Positions 35,458-44,790 are shown, numbered from the stretch's first letter. The stretch is DNA of 64,000 bases from Protaetiibacter intestinalis (GCF_003627075.1 NZ_CP032630.1:1736001-1800000), one strand, 5' to 3'. Notes: generated from the sequence alone by a model not told the origin. Numbers and translations are program-made.

Positions 35458-36591
35458 TCAGGCGAGGGCGGCGTAGAGGGCGGCGGCGTAGGCGTTCGAG
35501 CGCTCCGAGCCGATGATGCCCTCCGACATCCGGTTCATGACGTAGCTGAAGGTGACACCGCGCTCCACGTCGTTCAGGATGAGCGAGCCGCCCCATCCGC
35601 CCCAGAACGCGACGCGCGAGCCGCCCGGCAGGTACGGGGTGACGGCGGGATGCGGCAGCGCGTAGCCGATGCCGAAACGCAGCGGCTGGAACAGCACGAG
35701 GTCGATGCCGTCGGACTGCTGCTCGAAGACCCGCTCGATGGTCGCGGGGGAGAGGTAGCGGCGGCCGTCCTGCTCGCCGCCGTGGGTGAGCAGCGACTGG
35801 ATGCGGCCGAGCGAGCGGGCGTTGCCGTGGCCGTTCGCACCGCCGAGCTCGGCGGTGCGCCAGGCGTCGGTCCAGGTGACGGTGGCGTCGAGGTACGGGT
35901 TGCCGAGGGTGCGCAGGGCGGGGGCGTCGGGCGGCAGCTGCGAGAAGTCGAGCTGGGTGGGCGGCGGTGGGACCACGTTCGCGATGCGGGCGAAGTCGGC
36001 GGGGTCGAGGCCGATCGCGTAGTCGGCGCCGAGCGGCTCCGCGAGCTCCTCGCGCACGAAGGTGCCGAGAGTGCGGCCGTCGATGCGGCGCACGAGCTCG
36101 CCGAGCAGGTGCCCGTAATCGAGCAGGTGGTAGCCGGATGCGGTGCCGGCCGGCCACCAGGGGGCCTGGGCGGCGAGGGCGGCGGCGGCCCCCTCGGTGT
36201 CGTAGAGGAACTCGGCGGTCACCGGGTCGGCCCAGCCGGGCACGCCGGAGGTGTGCGAGAGCAGGTGCTTCACGAGCACACCCTCCTTGCTGGCGGCCGC
36301 GAACTCGGGCCAGTAGCGGGCGACCGGTGCGTCGAGGTCAATGTCGCCGCGGTCGACGAGCAGCAGCACGGCGAGGGCGGTGACGGTCTTGGTGCACGAC
36401 CAGGTGTTGGTGATGGTGTCGCGCTCCCAGGGGCGGGTGCGAGCCTCGTCGGCCCAGCCTCCCCAGAGGTCGACCACGAGCTCGCCGTGCTCGTAGACGG
36501 CGAGTGAGGCGCCGAGCTCCTCGTGCTCGAGCCGGCGGGCGAACTCCTCGCGGAGGCCGGTGTAGCGGTCGGCGGCGGTGCCTTCGAGCAT
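35458..36591 (-). CDS. Serine hydrolase, class C beta-lactamase/esterase fold
   Basis: This 377-residue protein of the beta-lactamase-like family (EstB-type carboxylesterases) has the catalytic Ser65-x-x-Lys68 (SCTK) and Tyr159 (DYGH). There is no signal peptide, so it acts in the cytoplasm, likely on an ester or lactone rather than as a beta-lactamase. The ATG at 36591 has a GAAGGAGA Shine-Dalgarno. A promoter on the minus strand (TTGACA 36653-36648, TATGCT 36628-36623) contains one copy of the TetR operator. The enzyme is therefore predicted to belong to the same regulon as the divergent SDR-TetR operon. Confidence 0.88.
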   Translation of the reverse strand: MLEGTAADRYTGLREEFARRLEHEELGASLAVYEHGELVVDLWGGWADEARTRPWERDTITNTWSCTKTVTALAVLLLVDRGDIDLDAPVARYWPEFAAASKEGVLVKHLLSHTSGVPGWADPVTAEFLYDTEGAAAALAAQAPWWPAGTASGYHLLDYGHLLGELVRRIDGRTLGTFVREELAEPLGADYAIGLDPADFARIANVVPPPPTQLDFSQLPPDAPALRTLGNPYLDATVTWTDAWRTAELGGANGHGNARSLGRIQSLLTHGGEQDGRRYLSPATIERVFEQQSDGIDLVLFQPLRFGIGYALPHPAVTPYLPGGSRVAFWGGWGGSLILNDVERGVTFSYVMNRMSEGIIGSERSNAYAAALYAALA

Positions 36592-36627
36592 GGGAGCGTC
36601 TCCTTCGACGTCGGGTGGACGCAGCAT

Positions 36628-36641
36628 ACCGCGTGGTCGGT
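36628..36641. promoter_or_regulatory. TetR operator site 1 (serine hydrolase promoter)
   Basis: ACCGCGTGGTCGGT lies between the -35 (TTGACA) and -10 (TATGCT) of the minus-strand serine hydrolase promoter. It shares CATACCGnnnRGTCGGT with three other sites in the window. Binding here would block polymerase. Confidence 0.75.
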
Positions 36642-36684
36642 TTTGGCTGTCAAGAGTTGCATCCCGCCCGCTGATGGGTAACAT

Positions 36685-36698
36685 ACCGAGCAGTCGGT
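36685..36698. promoter_or_regulatory. TetR operator site 2 (SDR-TetR operon promoter)
   Basis: ACCGAGCAGTCGGT starts directly after a -10 box TAACAT (36679-36684), whose -35 is TTGCAT (36657-36662, 16 nt spacing). This is the most symmetrical copy (ACCGA-N4-TCGGT). It lies upstream of the operon that includes the tetR gene, so it would give autorepression. Confidence 0.75.
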
Positions 36699-36734
36699 TT
36701 TGTGGCCGACGGCGACGGAGCCCCGGGAGGACGC

Positions 36735-37499
36735 ATGCGACGGTTCGACGGCGAGCTCGCCCTCATCACCGCGGCGAGCCGCGGCATCGGCTACGCCATC
36801 GCCGAACGCCTCGTCGCCGAAGGGGCCCGCGTCGTCATCACCGCGCGGCACGAGGAGCCGCTCCGCGAGTCGGCCGAACGCCTCGGCGACGACGCCCACT
36901 GGGTGGCCGGCCGCGCCGACGACCCCGAACACCGCGCCGCCGTGTACGCCCGCATCCGCGAACTCGGCGGCCTCGACCTGCTCGTCAACAACGTCGGCAT
37001 CAACCCCGTCTACGGTCCCGCCCTCGACATCGACGCCACAGCCGCCCGCAAGATCCTCGACGTCAACGTCATCGGCGCGCTCGAATGGACCCGCGACGCC
37101 GTCGCCGCGGGGCTGCGCGAACGCCGTGGTGCGATCGTCAACATCGCCTCCATCGCCGGCATCGGCACGAGCCCCGGCATCGCCTTCTACGGCATCTCCA
37201 AGGCGGCGCTCATCTCGCTCACCACCCAGCTCGCCTACGAACTGGCCCCCGACATCCGCGTCAACGCCGTCGCGCCCTCGATCGTCAAGACCGACTTCGC
37301 GAAGGCTCTCTACGACGGACGCGAGGCGGAGGTCGCCGCCCAGTTCCCGCTCGGCCGACTCGGCACCCCCGCCGAAGTCGCCGGACCCGTCGCCTTCCTG
37401 CTCTCCGACGACGCCGCCTGGATCACCGGCCGGACTATCGTGATCGACGGCGGGGGATCGCTCCGCCCGATCGGACAGTCGGCAGGAGCAACCCGATGA
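36735..37499 (+). CDS. Short-chain dehydrogenase/reductase
   Basis: This 254-residue NAD(P)-dependent oxidoreductase has cofactor motif TAASRGIGYAIAE, the NNVG motif, and catalytic Ser and Tyr-x-x-x-Lys in ASIAGIGTSPGIAFYGISK. Its substrate is unknown; the context suggests a hydroxyacyl-CoA or alcohol. An in-frame ATG at 36702 overlaps operator 2. The ATG at 36735 has GGGAGG 4 nt upstream and is preferred. The stop overlaps the tetR start (ATGA). Confidence 0.9.
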   Translation: MRRFDGELALITAASRGIGYAIAERLVAEGARVVITARHEEPLRESAERLGDDAHWVAGRADDPEHRAAVYARIRELGGLDLLVNNVGINPVYGPALDIDATAARKILDVNVIGALEWTRDAVAAGLRERRGAIVNIASIAGIGTSPGIAFYGISKAALISLTTQLAYELAPDIRVNAVAPSIVKTDFAKALYDGREAEVAAQFPLGRLGTPAEVAGPVAFLLSDDAAWITGRTIVIDGGGSLRPIGQSAGATR

Positions 37500-38074
37500 A
37501 GGACTTCAACGTGCGCGACCAGGTGGCCCGGGCCGCCGTGGAACTGTTCGCCGAGAAAGGCTACGCGAACACCTCCGTGCAGGAGGTCGTCGAACGCGCG
37601 GGCGTCACCAAGGGCGCCATGTACCACTACTACCGCTCCAAGGACGACCTTCTGTTCGGCATCTACGAGCGGATGCTGACCCTGCAGCGCGAACACCTCG
37701 ACGAGATCATCGCGCGGGGCCTGCCCACCGCCGAGACCCTGCGCGCGGCGTGCGTCGACGTCGTCGAGACCTCCATCGACGCACTGCCCGAAGGCACCGT
37801 GTTCTTCCGCTCCGTGCACATGCTCTCGCCCGAACGGCAGGCCGAGGTGACCCGCCGCCGCCGCGAGTACAACGACGCCTTCGCCGCGCTCGTGACCCGT
37901 GGGCAGGCCGACGGGCTCTACCGCGACGACATCCCGACGGCGCTGCTCGTCGCCAACTTCTTCTCCGACATCCACTACCTGTCCAACTGGTACAAGCCCA
38001 CCGGTGCCGAGACCAAGACGCAGGTGGCGGAGCAGATCACCGACCTCTTCCTGAAAGGCATACGAGCGACATGA
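37496..38074 (+). CDS. TetR family regulator of the catabolic island
   Basis: This 192-residue repressor has an N-terminal helix-turn-helix (TSVQEVVERAGVTKGAMYHYYRSKDDLL, about residues 25-55) and a TetR ligand-binding core. It lies inside an operon preceded by two copies of a shared operator; two more copies precede the LIV importer operon and the APH-ACAD-ligase operon. I infer that it represses all four transcripts and is released by a pathway intermediate, probably an acyl-CoA. Start and stop overlap its neighbours (ATGA), so it is tightly coupled. Confidence 0.85.
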   Translation: MKDFNVRDQVARAAVELFAEKGYANTSVQEVVERAGVTKGAMYHYYRSKDDLLFGIYERMLTLQREHLDEIIARGLPTAETLRAACVDVVETSIDALPEGTVFFRSVHMLSPERQAEVTRRRREYNDAFAALVTRGQADGLYRDDIPTALLVANFFSDIHYLSNWYKPTGAETKTQVAEQITDLFLKGIRAT

Positions 38075-39054
38075 CATCGAGGGCATGGCAGGCCACCGCA
38101 TACGGCGAGCCGGGGGAGGTGCTCGAGCTCGTCGAGCGGGAACTCCCGGAACCCGGACCCGGCGAGGTGCGCATCCGCACCACTGCCATCGCCCTCAACT
38201 TCCCCGATGTGCTGCTGTGCCGCGGGCAGTACCAGGTACGGCCCGAGCCGCCCTTCGTGCCCGGCGTCGAATGCTGTGGCGTCGTCACCGCCGTGGGTGC
38301 GGGGGTGGATGCCGTGGCCGTCGGCGACCGCGTCGTCGGCTCGCTCATCGGCGTGCTCGCCGAGGAGGCCGTGCTGCCCGCCGGCTCCGTGTTCCCCGCC
38401 CCGCCCGCGCTCACGGACGCCGAGGCCGCCGCGCTCACCGTCGGCTACCAGACGGCGTGGGTGGGCCTGAATCGACGTGCCGCCCTGCAGGCGGGCGAGA
38501 CCGTGCTCGTGACCGCAGCATCCGGGGGCGTCGGCTCGGCCGCCGTGCAGCTCGCCGCCGCCGCGGGCGCGCGGGTGATCGCGGTGGTCGGCTCGGCCGC
38601 GAAGGGCGAGCTCGCCCGACGTCTCGGGGCGGACGTCGTCATCGACCGCTCGAGCGACGACATCGTCGAGCGCGTCAAAGCCGAAACCGGCGGCCGCGGC
38701 GTCGAGGTGGTGTTCGACCCGGTCGGCGGCGACACCTACGCGGCCGCGCAGAAGGCGATCGCCTTCGAGGGGCGGCTGCTCGTCGTCGGCTTCGCCGGCG
38801 GCGACATCCAGCAGATCCCCGCCAACATCGTGCTCGTGAAGAACTTCAGCGTCGTCGGCGTGCACTGGGGGCTGTACATGAGCAAGAACCCCGCCGTCAC
38901 CCGCGAAGCGCACGCCGCGCTCACCGAGCTGGCGGCATCCGGGGTCGTGAGGCCGGAGGTGACCGAGGTGCCGTTCGCCGAGGTGCCCGAAGCGCTCGAC
39001 CGGCTCGCCGCGGGCGTCACCGTCGGCCGCCTCGTCGCGGTGGTCGAGCCGTGA
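38071..39054 (+). CDS. NADPH:quinone oxidoreductase family protein (MDR, zinc-free)
   Basis: This 327-residue medium-chain reductase has N-terminal residues PEPPFVPGVECCGVV and cofactor motif ASGGVGSAAVQLA. There are no structural or catalytic zinc ligands, which places it in the quinone oxidoreductase/enoyl reductase branch. In this operon it may reduce an enoyl-CoA or act as an accessory reductase. The ATG overlaps the tetR stop, and its stop overlaps the next SDR start (GTGA). Confidence 0.88.
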   Translation: MTSRAWQATAYGEPGEVLELVERELPEPGPGEVRIRTTAIALNFPDVLLCRGQYQVRPEPPFVPGVECCGVVTAVGAGVDAVAVGDRVVGSLIGVLAEEAVLPAGSVFPAPPALTDAEAAALTVGYQTAWVGLNRRAALQAGETVLVTAASGGVGSAAVQLAAAAGARVIAVVGSAAKGELARRLGADVVIDRSSDDIVERVKAETGGRGVEVVFDPVGGDTYAAAQKAIAFEGRLLVVGFAGGDIQQIPANIVLVKNFSVVGVHWGLYMSKNPAVTREAHAALTELAASGVVRPEVTEVPFAEVPEALDRLAAGVTVGRLVAVVEP

Positions 39055-39779
39055 GCGCGCTCCACGGCAAGGTCGCCCTCGTGACCGGCGCCGGCCGGGG
39101 CATCGGCGCCGCCATCGCCCGAGCCCTCGTGCGCGACGGCGCCGCCGTCGTGCTGAGCGACGTGCTCGACGCCGACGGCGAGGCGCTCGCCGCGGAGCTC
39201 GGACAGCACTTCCTGCACCTCGACGTCACCGACTCCGCCGCGTGGACGGCCGTCGTCGCCGACGTCGTCGAACGGCACGGGCGCCTCGACGTGCTCGTCA
39301 ACAACGCCGGCATCGCCACCACGGCATCCGTCGCCAAGCAGGAGCTCGAGGAGTGGAACCGGGTGCTCGAGGTGAACCTCACCGGCACTTTCCTCGGCAT
39401 CCAGGCGGCCGCCCGCGTCATGCGCCCGCGCGGCAGCGGCTCGATCGTGAACCTGTCGTCCGTCGACGGTCTGCGCGGCAACGCCGCCCTGCACGCCTAC
39501 ACGGCCAGCAAGTTCGGCGTCACGGGCATCACCAAGTCCACCGGCATCGAACTCGGGCGGCACGGCATCCGCGTCAACTCCGTGCACCCGGGGCTCATCG
39601 CCACCGAGATGACCTCGCACCTCGACCCCGAATCGTTCTCCATCCCGCTCGGGGTCGCGGGCAGCCCGGATGAGGTGGCGGAGCTCGTGGCGTTCCTCGC
39701 CTCCGACGCCTCCCGCTACTCGACGGCCTCCGAGTTCGTCGTCGACGGCGGCATCACGGCCTGCCTCCCGCACCGGTAG
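39051..39779 (+). CDS. Short-chain dehydrogenase/reductase (FabG/HSD-like)
   Basis: This 242-residue classical SDR has GAGRGIGAAIAR, NNAGIA, catalytic Ser (NLSSVDGL) and YTASK. A C-terminal DGGITACLPHR segment resembles 3-alpha(20-beta)-hydroxysteroid dehydrogenase and related enzymes. It ends the four-gene operon. Together with the first SDR it gives two candidate hydroxy-to-oxo steps. The specific substrate cannot be read from sequence. Confidence 0.88.
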   Translation: MSALHGKVALVTGAGRGIGAAIARALVRDGAAVVLSDVLDADGEALAAELGQHFLHLDVTDSAAWTAVVADVVERHGRLDVLVNNAGIATTASVAKQELEEWNRVLEVNLTGTFLGIQAAARVMRPRGSGSIVNLSSVDGLRGNAALHAYTASKFGVTGITKSTGIELGRHGIRVNSVHPGLIATEMTSHLDPESFSIPLGVAGSPDEVAELVAFLASDASRYSTASEFVVDGGITACLPHR

Positions 39780-39797
39780 GCGTCACCCCTTCCCGCT

Positions 39798-39863
39798 GGT
39801 TGAGGCCCCACTGGTCCACGCCTGCACGGGTTTGGATACGCCCGCTGCGCGGGCTGCTCAACC
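39798..39863. repeat. Degenerate Microbacteriaceae-type GGTTGAG repeat
   Basis: GGTTGAG (39798-39804) and CTCAACC (39857-39863) bracket a segment with TTTGGATACG and a GCCCGC-TGC-GCGGGC hairpin (39840-39854). From memory this resembles the dispersed element of Microbacteriaceae that reads GATACGCTCGC...CTCAACCAG. It lies between the SDR stop and the LIV promoter and could act as a terminator. Confidence 0.5.
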
Positions 39864-39877
39864 CGCGGCAGAAACAT

Positions 39878-39891
39878 ACCGCCCGGTCGGT
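39878..39891. promoter_or_regulatory. TetR operator site 3 (LIV importer promoter)
   Basis: ACCGCCCGGTCGGT, within CATACCGCCCGGTCGGTA, lies just upstream of a TACAGT -10 box (39900-39905), so it covers the -35 region. The first gene starts at 39944. It shares the motif with sites 1, 2 and 4, linking the importer to the TetR regulon. Confidence 0.75.
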
Positions 39892-39943
39892 AGGTCTGCT
39901 ACAGTGGCTCGAACGACGACCCGACGACACGATGGAGTGAGCG

Positions 39944-40750
39944 ATGTCCGTCGCCGATTCCGGCATACCCGCACCCGCGGCGCGACTCTCGGTGCGTGAG
40001 GTGACGGCCCGCTTCGGGGGCCTGACCGCGCTCGACCGGGTCGGCTTCGAGGTGCACCCCGGCGAGATCGTGGGACTCATCGGCCCCAACGGCGCAGGCA
40101 AGACCACGGTGTTCAACATCATCTGCGGGCTCTCGCGCGCCAAGTCCGGCACCGTGCTCGTCGACGGGCAGCCGCGTCCGCGCGCGCACCGGCTCGCCGC
40201 CGCGGGTGTCGCCCGCACCTTCCAGGGGCTGGCGCTCTTCCCCGGCCTCACGGTGCGGCAGAACGTCATGGCGGGGCTCTCGGAGCGTGCCCCCGGCATC
40301 CTCGGCGGCCTCGTCGGGCTGCCCGCCGGCCCCCGGCACCTCGTCGAGGCGGCCGGCCTCGCGCAGCAGGCGCTCGACGGGCTCGGCATCGGCGACACCG
40401 CCGAACGCCACCCCGACGATCTGCCCTACCCGATCCAGAAGCGGGTCGCGCTCGCCCGCGCCCTCGTCGCCCGCCCGCGCCTGCTGCTGCTGGACGAGCC
40501 CGCGGGCGGCCTCGGCGAAGACGAGATCACCGAGCTCGGCGAGCTCATCCGCGACGTGGTCGACGAGAACCCCGAGACCGCGGTGCTGTTCGTCGAGCAC
40601 CACGTCGACCTCGTGATGGCGGTCTCCGACCGCATCGTCGTGCTGGATGCGGGCCGCGTCATCGCGGAGGGCACGCCCGACGAGATCCGGGTGGATCCGG
40701 CCGTCGCCGAGGCCTACCTCGGCCACGACGTCGAGGAGGTGGCGCGATGA
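39944..40750 (+). CDS. LIV-type ABC importer ATPase (LivG-like)
   Basis: This 268-residue ATPase of the hydrophobic amino acid transport (HAAT) class has Walker A GPNGAGKTT, a LivG-style long insert after GVARTFQGLALFPGLT, a degenerate signature region (PYPIQKRVALARAL) and Walker B RLLLLDEPAGGL. LIV-type importers also carry aromatic and short-chain acids, amides and urea, so the substrate need not be an amino acid. It heads a five-gene operon with operator 3. The stop overlaps the next start. Confidence 0.92.
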   Translation: MSVADSGIPAPAARLSVREVTARFGGLTALDRVGFEVHPGEIVGLIGPNGAGKTTVFNIICGLSRAKSGTVLVDGQPRPRAHRLAAAGVARTFQGLALFPGLTVRQNVMAGLSERAPGILGGLVGLPAGPRHLVEAAGLAQQALDGLGIGDTAERHPDDLPYPIQKRVALARALVARPRLLLLDEPAGGLGEDEITELGELIRDVVDENPETAVLFVEHHVDLVMAVSDRIVVLDAGRVIAEGTPDEIRVDPAVAEAYLGHDVEEVAR

Positions 40751-41481
40751 GCGCCCCCACCGCCGTGCGCACCGCGCTCGCCCTCGACGGCGTCGTCGCC
40801 GGCTACGGCCAGGACCCGGCCCTGCACGGTGTCGACCTCGTCGTGCCGGAAGGGGCCATCGTCGCCGTCGTCGGCGCGAACGGCGCCGGCAAGTCGACCC
40901 TGCTGCGCACCATCTCGGGGCTGCTGCCGACGAGCGCGGGCGACATCCGCCAGGACGGTCTCTCGCTCGCGGGCGTGCCCGTCGAAGAGCGCATCCGCCG
41001 GGGCATCGTGCACGTGCCGGAGCGCCGCCAGGTGATCCCCGAGCTCACCGTGGAGGAGAACCTGCGCCTCGGCGCGCTGTGGCGGCGCGACCCCGCCGAA
41101 CGCGCGGCTGACACCGCCGAGGTGTACGAGTTCTTCCCCGCGCTCGCCGAACGCCGCCACCGCGCGGGCTCGACGCTCTCGGGCGGTGAACGGCAGATGC
41201 TCGCCATCGGCCGGGCGTTCATGGCGCACCCGAAAGTGATGCTGCTCGACGAGCCCTCGCTCGGCCTCGCGCCGAAGGTGGTCGCCGACATCATGTCGAT
41301 GCTCGCCTGGCTGCGCGCCGAGTTCTCGATCACCGTGCTGCTCGTCGAGCAGAACGTGCGCACCGCCCTCTCCATCGCCGACACCGGCGTCGTGCTGAAC
41401 CTCGGCCGCGTCGTCGCCACCCGCCCGGCAGCCGAGCTCGAAGCCGACGAGCAGCTGCGCCACCTCTACCTGGGGTTCTGA
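40747..41481 (+). CDS. LIV-type ABC importer ATPase (LivF-like)
   Basis: This 244-residue ATPase has Walker A GANGAGKST, signature TLSGGERQMLAIGRA and Walker B VMLLDEPSLGL, with the LivF-type VPERRQVIPELTVEENL segment. It forms the nucleotide-binding pair with the preceding protein. Its ATG overlaps the previous stop (ATGA), and the permease starts directly after its stop. Confidence 0.92.
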   Translation: MSAPTAVRTALALDGVVAGYGQDPALHGVDLVVPEGAIVAVVGANGAGKSTLLRTISGLLPTSAGDIRQDGLSLAGVPVEERIRRGIVHVPERRQVIPELTVEENLRLGALWRRDPAERAADTAEVYEFFPALAERRHRAGSTLSGGERQMLAIGRAFMAHPKVMLLDEPSLGLAPKVVADIMSMLAWLRAEFSITVLLVEQNVRTALSIADTGVVLNLGRVVATRPAAELEADEQLRHLYLGF

Positions 41482-42360
41482 ATGTCGACCATCCTGCTGC
41501 TCCTCGGCGCCGGCCTCGCCCGCGGTGCGGTCTTCGCGCTCTTCGCCCTCGCCCTCGTGCTCATCTGGCGGGCCACCCGCATCGCCAACTTCGCCCAGGG
41601 TGCCATGGCGGTCGCCTCCGCCTACCTCGCCTATCTCGTGCTCGTCGGCACGGGCTCGTTCCTGCTGGCGATCGTCACGGTGCTCGTCGCGGGCGCCGCG
41701 ATCGGTTTCGGGATGGAGCGGGGCCTCATGCGCTTCGTGCCGAGCCGCTCGCCGCTCAACTCGATCATCGTCGCGATCGGCGCCGTCATGGTGCTCACCG
41801 GCCTGCTCGGCATCCTGTTCGGTGCCGACTACAAGCCGATCGCGGTGCCGTTCAGCCGTGAGCCGCTCGAGTTCGGCGGCGTCGCGGTCGTCTCGCCGTA
41901 CACGTTGTTCGTGTTCGTCGTCGTGGCGGTCGTGGTGGCGGGCATCGCGGTGCTGTTCACCCGCACCTCGCTCGGACTCGCGATGCGCGCCTCCGCCTTC
42001 GACGACGAGGTCGCCCGGCTCAACGGGGTGCGGGTGTCGCGGATGCGCACGATCGGCTGGATGCTGTCGAGCGCGGTCGGCGGCCTCGCGGTGCTGCTCG
42101 CGGTGCCCACCGAGCTGGGGCTCGGGCCGCATTCGGGCGACCTGCTGTTCGTCAACGCGTTCACGGTCGCGATCATCGGCGGCCTCGACTCACCCGTCGG
42201 CGCCGTCGTCGCCGGTCTGCTGACCGGCGTGCTGCTCACCGTGGTGACCACGCTGTGGGGTGCCACGGTCGGTCCGATCGCGATCCTCATCCTGCTGGTC
42301 GTCGTGCTGCTCGTGCGACCGCAGGGCATCTTCTCGCTCCGGAAGGCCCGACTCGCATGA
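41482..42360 (+). CDS. LIV-type ABC importer permease (LivH-like)
   Basis: This 292-residue inner-membrane permease has about eight hydrophobic helices and the family segment RATRIANFAQGAMAV near the N-terminus. The EAA-like region is SPVGAVVAGLLTG. It begins at the base after the LivF-like stop and overlaps the LivM-like start by 4 nt. Confidence 0.9.
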   Translation: MSTILLLLGAGLARGAVFALFALALVLIWRATRIANFAQGAMAVASAYLAYLVLVGTGSFLLAIVTVLVAGAAIGFGMERGLMRFVPSRSPLNSIIVAIGAVMVLTGLLGILFGADYKPIAVPFSREPLEFGGVAVVSPYTLFVFVVVAVVVAGIAVLFTRTSLGLAMRASAFDDEVARLNGVRVSRMRTIGWMLSSAVGGLAVLLAVPTELGLGPHSGDLLFVNAFTVAIIGGLDSPVGAVVAGLLTGVLLTVVTTLWGATVGPIAILILLVVVLLVRPQGIFSLRKARLA

Positions 42361-43496
42361 CCCGCACCCAGGCCACCGATACGCCCGCGCCCGACGCGAT
42401 CCGCCCCCGCCACGCGAAGCGCCGGCACTGGCTGCTCGTGCCCGCCGGCTGGTCGCCCCTGCAGCGCTGGGGCGCGACCGTCATCATCCTCGTGCTGGCA
42501 CTCGCGGGCACCTTCCTGCTCGACCCGTATCGCAACTATCTGCTCGCCCTCGCGACCGCCTACGTGTGCGGTACCGCGGGGCTCTCGCTGCTCGTCGGGC
42601 GCACCGGGCAGCTGTCGCTCGGGCACGCCGCGTTCATGGCGGCGGGGGCGTACGCGTTCGCCTTCACCTCGAACGCACTCGCGGACGCGGAGGCGCCGAG
42701 CCTCGCCCACCTGCTGCTGCCGTTCCTCGTCGCGGTCGTCGCCTCGAGCCTGCTCGGGCTCGTCGTCGGCATCGCGGGCGCCCGCCTGCACGGCCCCTAC
42801 CTGGCGGGGCTCACGCTCGCACTCGTCGTAGCCCTGTCGTCGATCACCGCCACCTTCTCGGGCCTGTTCGGCGGGGATGCCGGCTTCTACGTCTCGGTCG
42901 AGCGGCGACCCGAGTGGCTCGCCTCGATCATCGCCCAGGAGCAGTGGCAGGCCTGGGTGGGGCTTGTCGTGGCCGCGATCGTGCTCGGCGCCCTCTCGCA
43001 GCTCGTGCGCAGCCCCGCCGCCCTCCGCATGCAGGCGGTGCGCGACGACGAGCCCGCCGCCCGGCTCTCGGGCATCGACCCCGTCACGACGCGCGTCGGC
43101 ATGTTCGGCATCAGCGCCGCCGCCGCGGGCCTCGGCGGCGGCGTGCTCGCCTACGTCACCCAGGCGGTCTCGCCGGGTGCCTACGGGCTCACCCTCTCGC
43201 TCTTCCTCCTCGTCGCGGTCGTGATCGGCGGCGTCGGCACCCTCGCCGGCGCGGTCTGGGGGGCGGTCGTCATCGTGCTCGTCCCTGAACTCACCTCCGC
43301 CCTGACGGAGGCGCTCCCGCTCCCCGCCGAGCTGTCGCAACGGCTCGACGGGAACCTGGCGATCGTGGTGTTCGGCGTGATCCTCGTCGTCGTCATGCTC
43401 GCCGCCCCCCGGGGCATCCACGGCGCCGTCGCAGGCCTTGTCAGCCGCCTGCGCCGGCATCGGGGGCGCCCCGGCGCACCAACCCCCACCACCTGA
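42357..43496 (+). CDS. LIV-type ABC importer permease (LivM-like)
   Basis: This 379-residue permease has about ten helices and the family segment GRTGQLSLGHAAFMAAGAYAF. An N-terminal cytoplasmic stretch of about 40 residues precedes the first helix. The ATG overlaps the LivH-like stop (ATGA). The binding-protein gene follows after 19 nt. Confidence 0.9.
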   Translation: MTRTQATDTPAPDAIRPRHAKRRHWLLVPAGWSPLQRWGATVIILVLALAGTFLLDPYRNYLLALATAYVCGTAGLSLLVGRTGQLSLGHAAFMAAGAYAFAFTSNALADAEAPSLAHLLLPFLVAVVASSLLGLVVGIAGARLHGPYLAGLTLALVVALSSITATFSGLFGGDAGFYVSVERRPEWLASIIAQEQWQAWVGLVVAAIVLGALSQLVRSPAALRMQAVRDDEPAARLSGIDPVTTRVGMFGISAAAAGLGGGVLAYVTQAVSPGAYGLTLSLFLLVAVVIGGVGTLAGAVWGAVVIVLVPELTSALTEALPLPAELSQRLDGNLAIVVFGVILVVVMLAAPRGIHGAVAGLVSRLRRHRGRPGAPTPTT

Positions 43497-43515
43497 AATC
43501 ACGAAAGGAACCACG

Positions 43516-44790
43516 ATGACGCAACCGCACGCACGTGCGACGACGGTGTCCGCGATCGCGCTTGCAGTAGCAGGCGCGCTGGTGCTGTCATCCTGCAGCA
43601 CGCCCGGCTCGGAGGCGCAGCCGGGTCTCACCGACGACTCGGTGAAGGTCGGCACCCACCAGCCGCTGACCGGCCCGGCCGCCGCATCCTATGCGCCGAT
43701 CTCGGCGGCCACCGCAGCCTACTTCGACTACGTGAACGCGAACGGCGGCATCAACGGCCGCACGATCGAGTACATCGTCAAGGACGACGGCTACAACCCG
43801 GCCACCACCCAGACGGTGGTGCGCGAGCTCGTGCTCGAGGACGAGGTGTTCGCGATCCTGGGCGGCCTCGGCACCCCCACACACAGCTCGGTGCTCGACT
43901 TCCTGAACGAGAACGAGGTGCCCGACCTGTTCGTCTCGTCCGGCTCGGCCGCCTGGAACCAGGTCGAGAAGTACCCCTTCACCTTCGGCTTCCAGACCGA
44001 CTACGTGACCGAGGGCATGGTGCTCGGCCAGTACATCTCGGAGGAGTTCGCCGACGAGAAGGTGTGTCTCTTCGGCCAGGACGACGAGTTCGGCACGGAT
44101 GTGCGGGCCGGCCTCGAGCTGATCCTCGGTGCCGACGGACTCGCCGAGGTGCAGAGCTATTCGGTGTCGAACCAGGACGTGGCGGCGCAGATCGTGGCGT
44201 TGCAGTCGGCCGGCTGCGAGGTCAACGTGCTCGCCACGATCACCGGTTTCACGGCGCTCGCGATCGGCACGGCCGCCCAGCTGAAGTACTTCCCGCAGTG
44301 GGTATCGTCGTCGTCTGGCGCCGACTACGGTCCGCTCGCCGGCTACCTCGGCGACGCCGCCCCGCTGCTGCTCGAGGGCTTCATCTCGGACAACTACCTT
44401 CCGTCGGCGACCGAGTCGGAGAACAACTGGATCGAGCTGTTCCGCGAGGTCAACGACGAGTACAACGACGGTGCCGAGTTCACCGGCTCGGTCGTCTACG
44501 GCATGGCGATGGGCTACCTGTTCGCGGAGGCGCTGCTGCACGCCGGCAAGCACCCGACGCGCGAGGGCCTCGTCTCGGCGGTGCAGTCGGGTGACCTGAA
44601 GGGCTCCGGCCTCGTGCCGCTCGCCTTCGGCGTCGACAACCACTCGGGCTACGTCGGTGCGGGCATCACGGTCGTGCATGACGGCATCCAGGGTGCGATC
44701 GAGGGCAAGCGCTGGGTGCGCGAGGGCGACACGGTGGTCCCGTGGGACAACCCGCCGGTCGAGCTCCTCTCCGGCGGCATCCCCAGCTGA
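43516..44790 (+). CDS. LIV-type ABC importer substrate-binding lipoprotein
   Basis: This 424-residue extracellular binding protein has a signal peptide with lipobox LSSC (Cys27) and a type I periplasmic-binding fold (VGTHQPLTGPAAASYAPI, NANGGINGRTIEYIVKDD). It belongs to the branched-chain/aromatic acid binding group and would define import specificity; the ligand is unknown. AAAGGA (43504-43509) precedes the ATG. A strong terminator follows, so the operon ends here. Confidence 0.92.
   Translation: MTQPHARATTVSAIALAVAGALVLSSCSTPGSEAQPGLTDDSVKVGTHQPLTGPAAASYAPISAATAAYFDYVNANGGINGRTIEYIVKDDGYNPATTQTVVRELVLEDEVFAILGGLGTPTHSSVLDFLNENEVPDLFVSSGSAAWNQVEKYPFTFGFQTDYVTEGMVLGQYISEEFADEKVCLFGQDDEFGTDVRAGLELILGADGLAEVQSYSVSNQDVAAQIVALQSAGCEVNVLATITGFTALAIGTAAQLKYFPQWVSSSSGADYGPLAGYLGDAAPLLLEGFISDNYLPSATESENNWIELFREVNDEYNDGAEFTGSVVYGMAMGYLFAEALLHAGKHPTREGLVSAVQSGDLKGSGLVPLAFGVDNHSGYVGAGITVVHDGIQGAIEGKRWVREGDTVVPWDNPPVELLSGGIPS

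Noticed and set aside
35458..36591. Beta-lactamase
   Set aside because: The SxxK and Tyr motifs also occur in EstB-like esterases. There is no signal peptide, and it shares an operator with catabolic genes.
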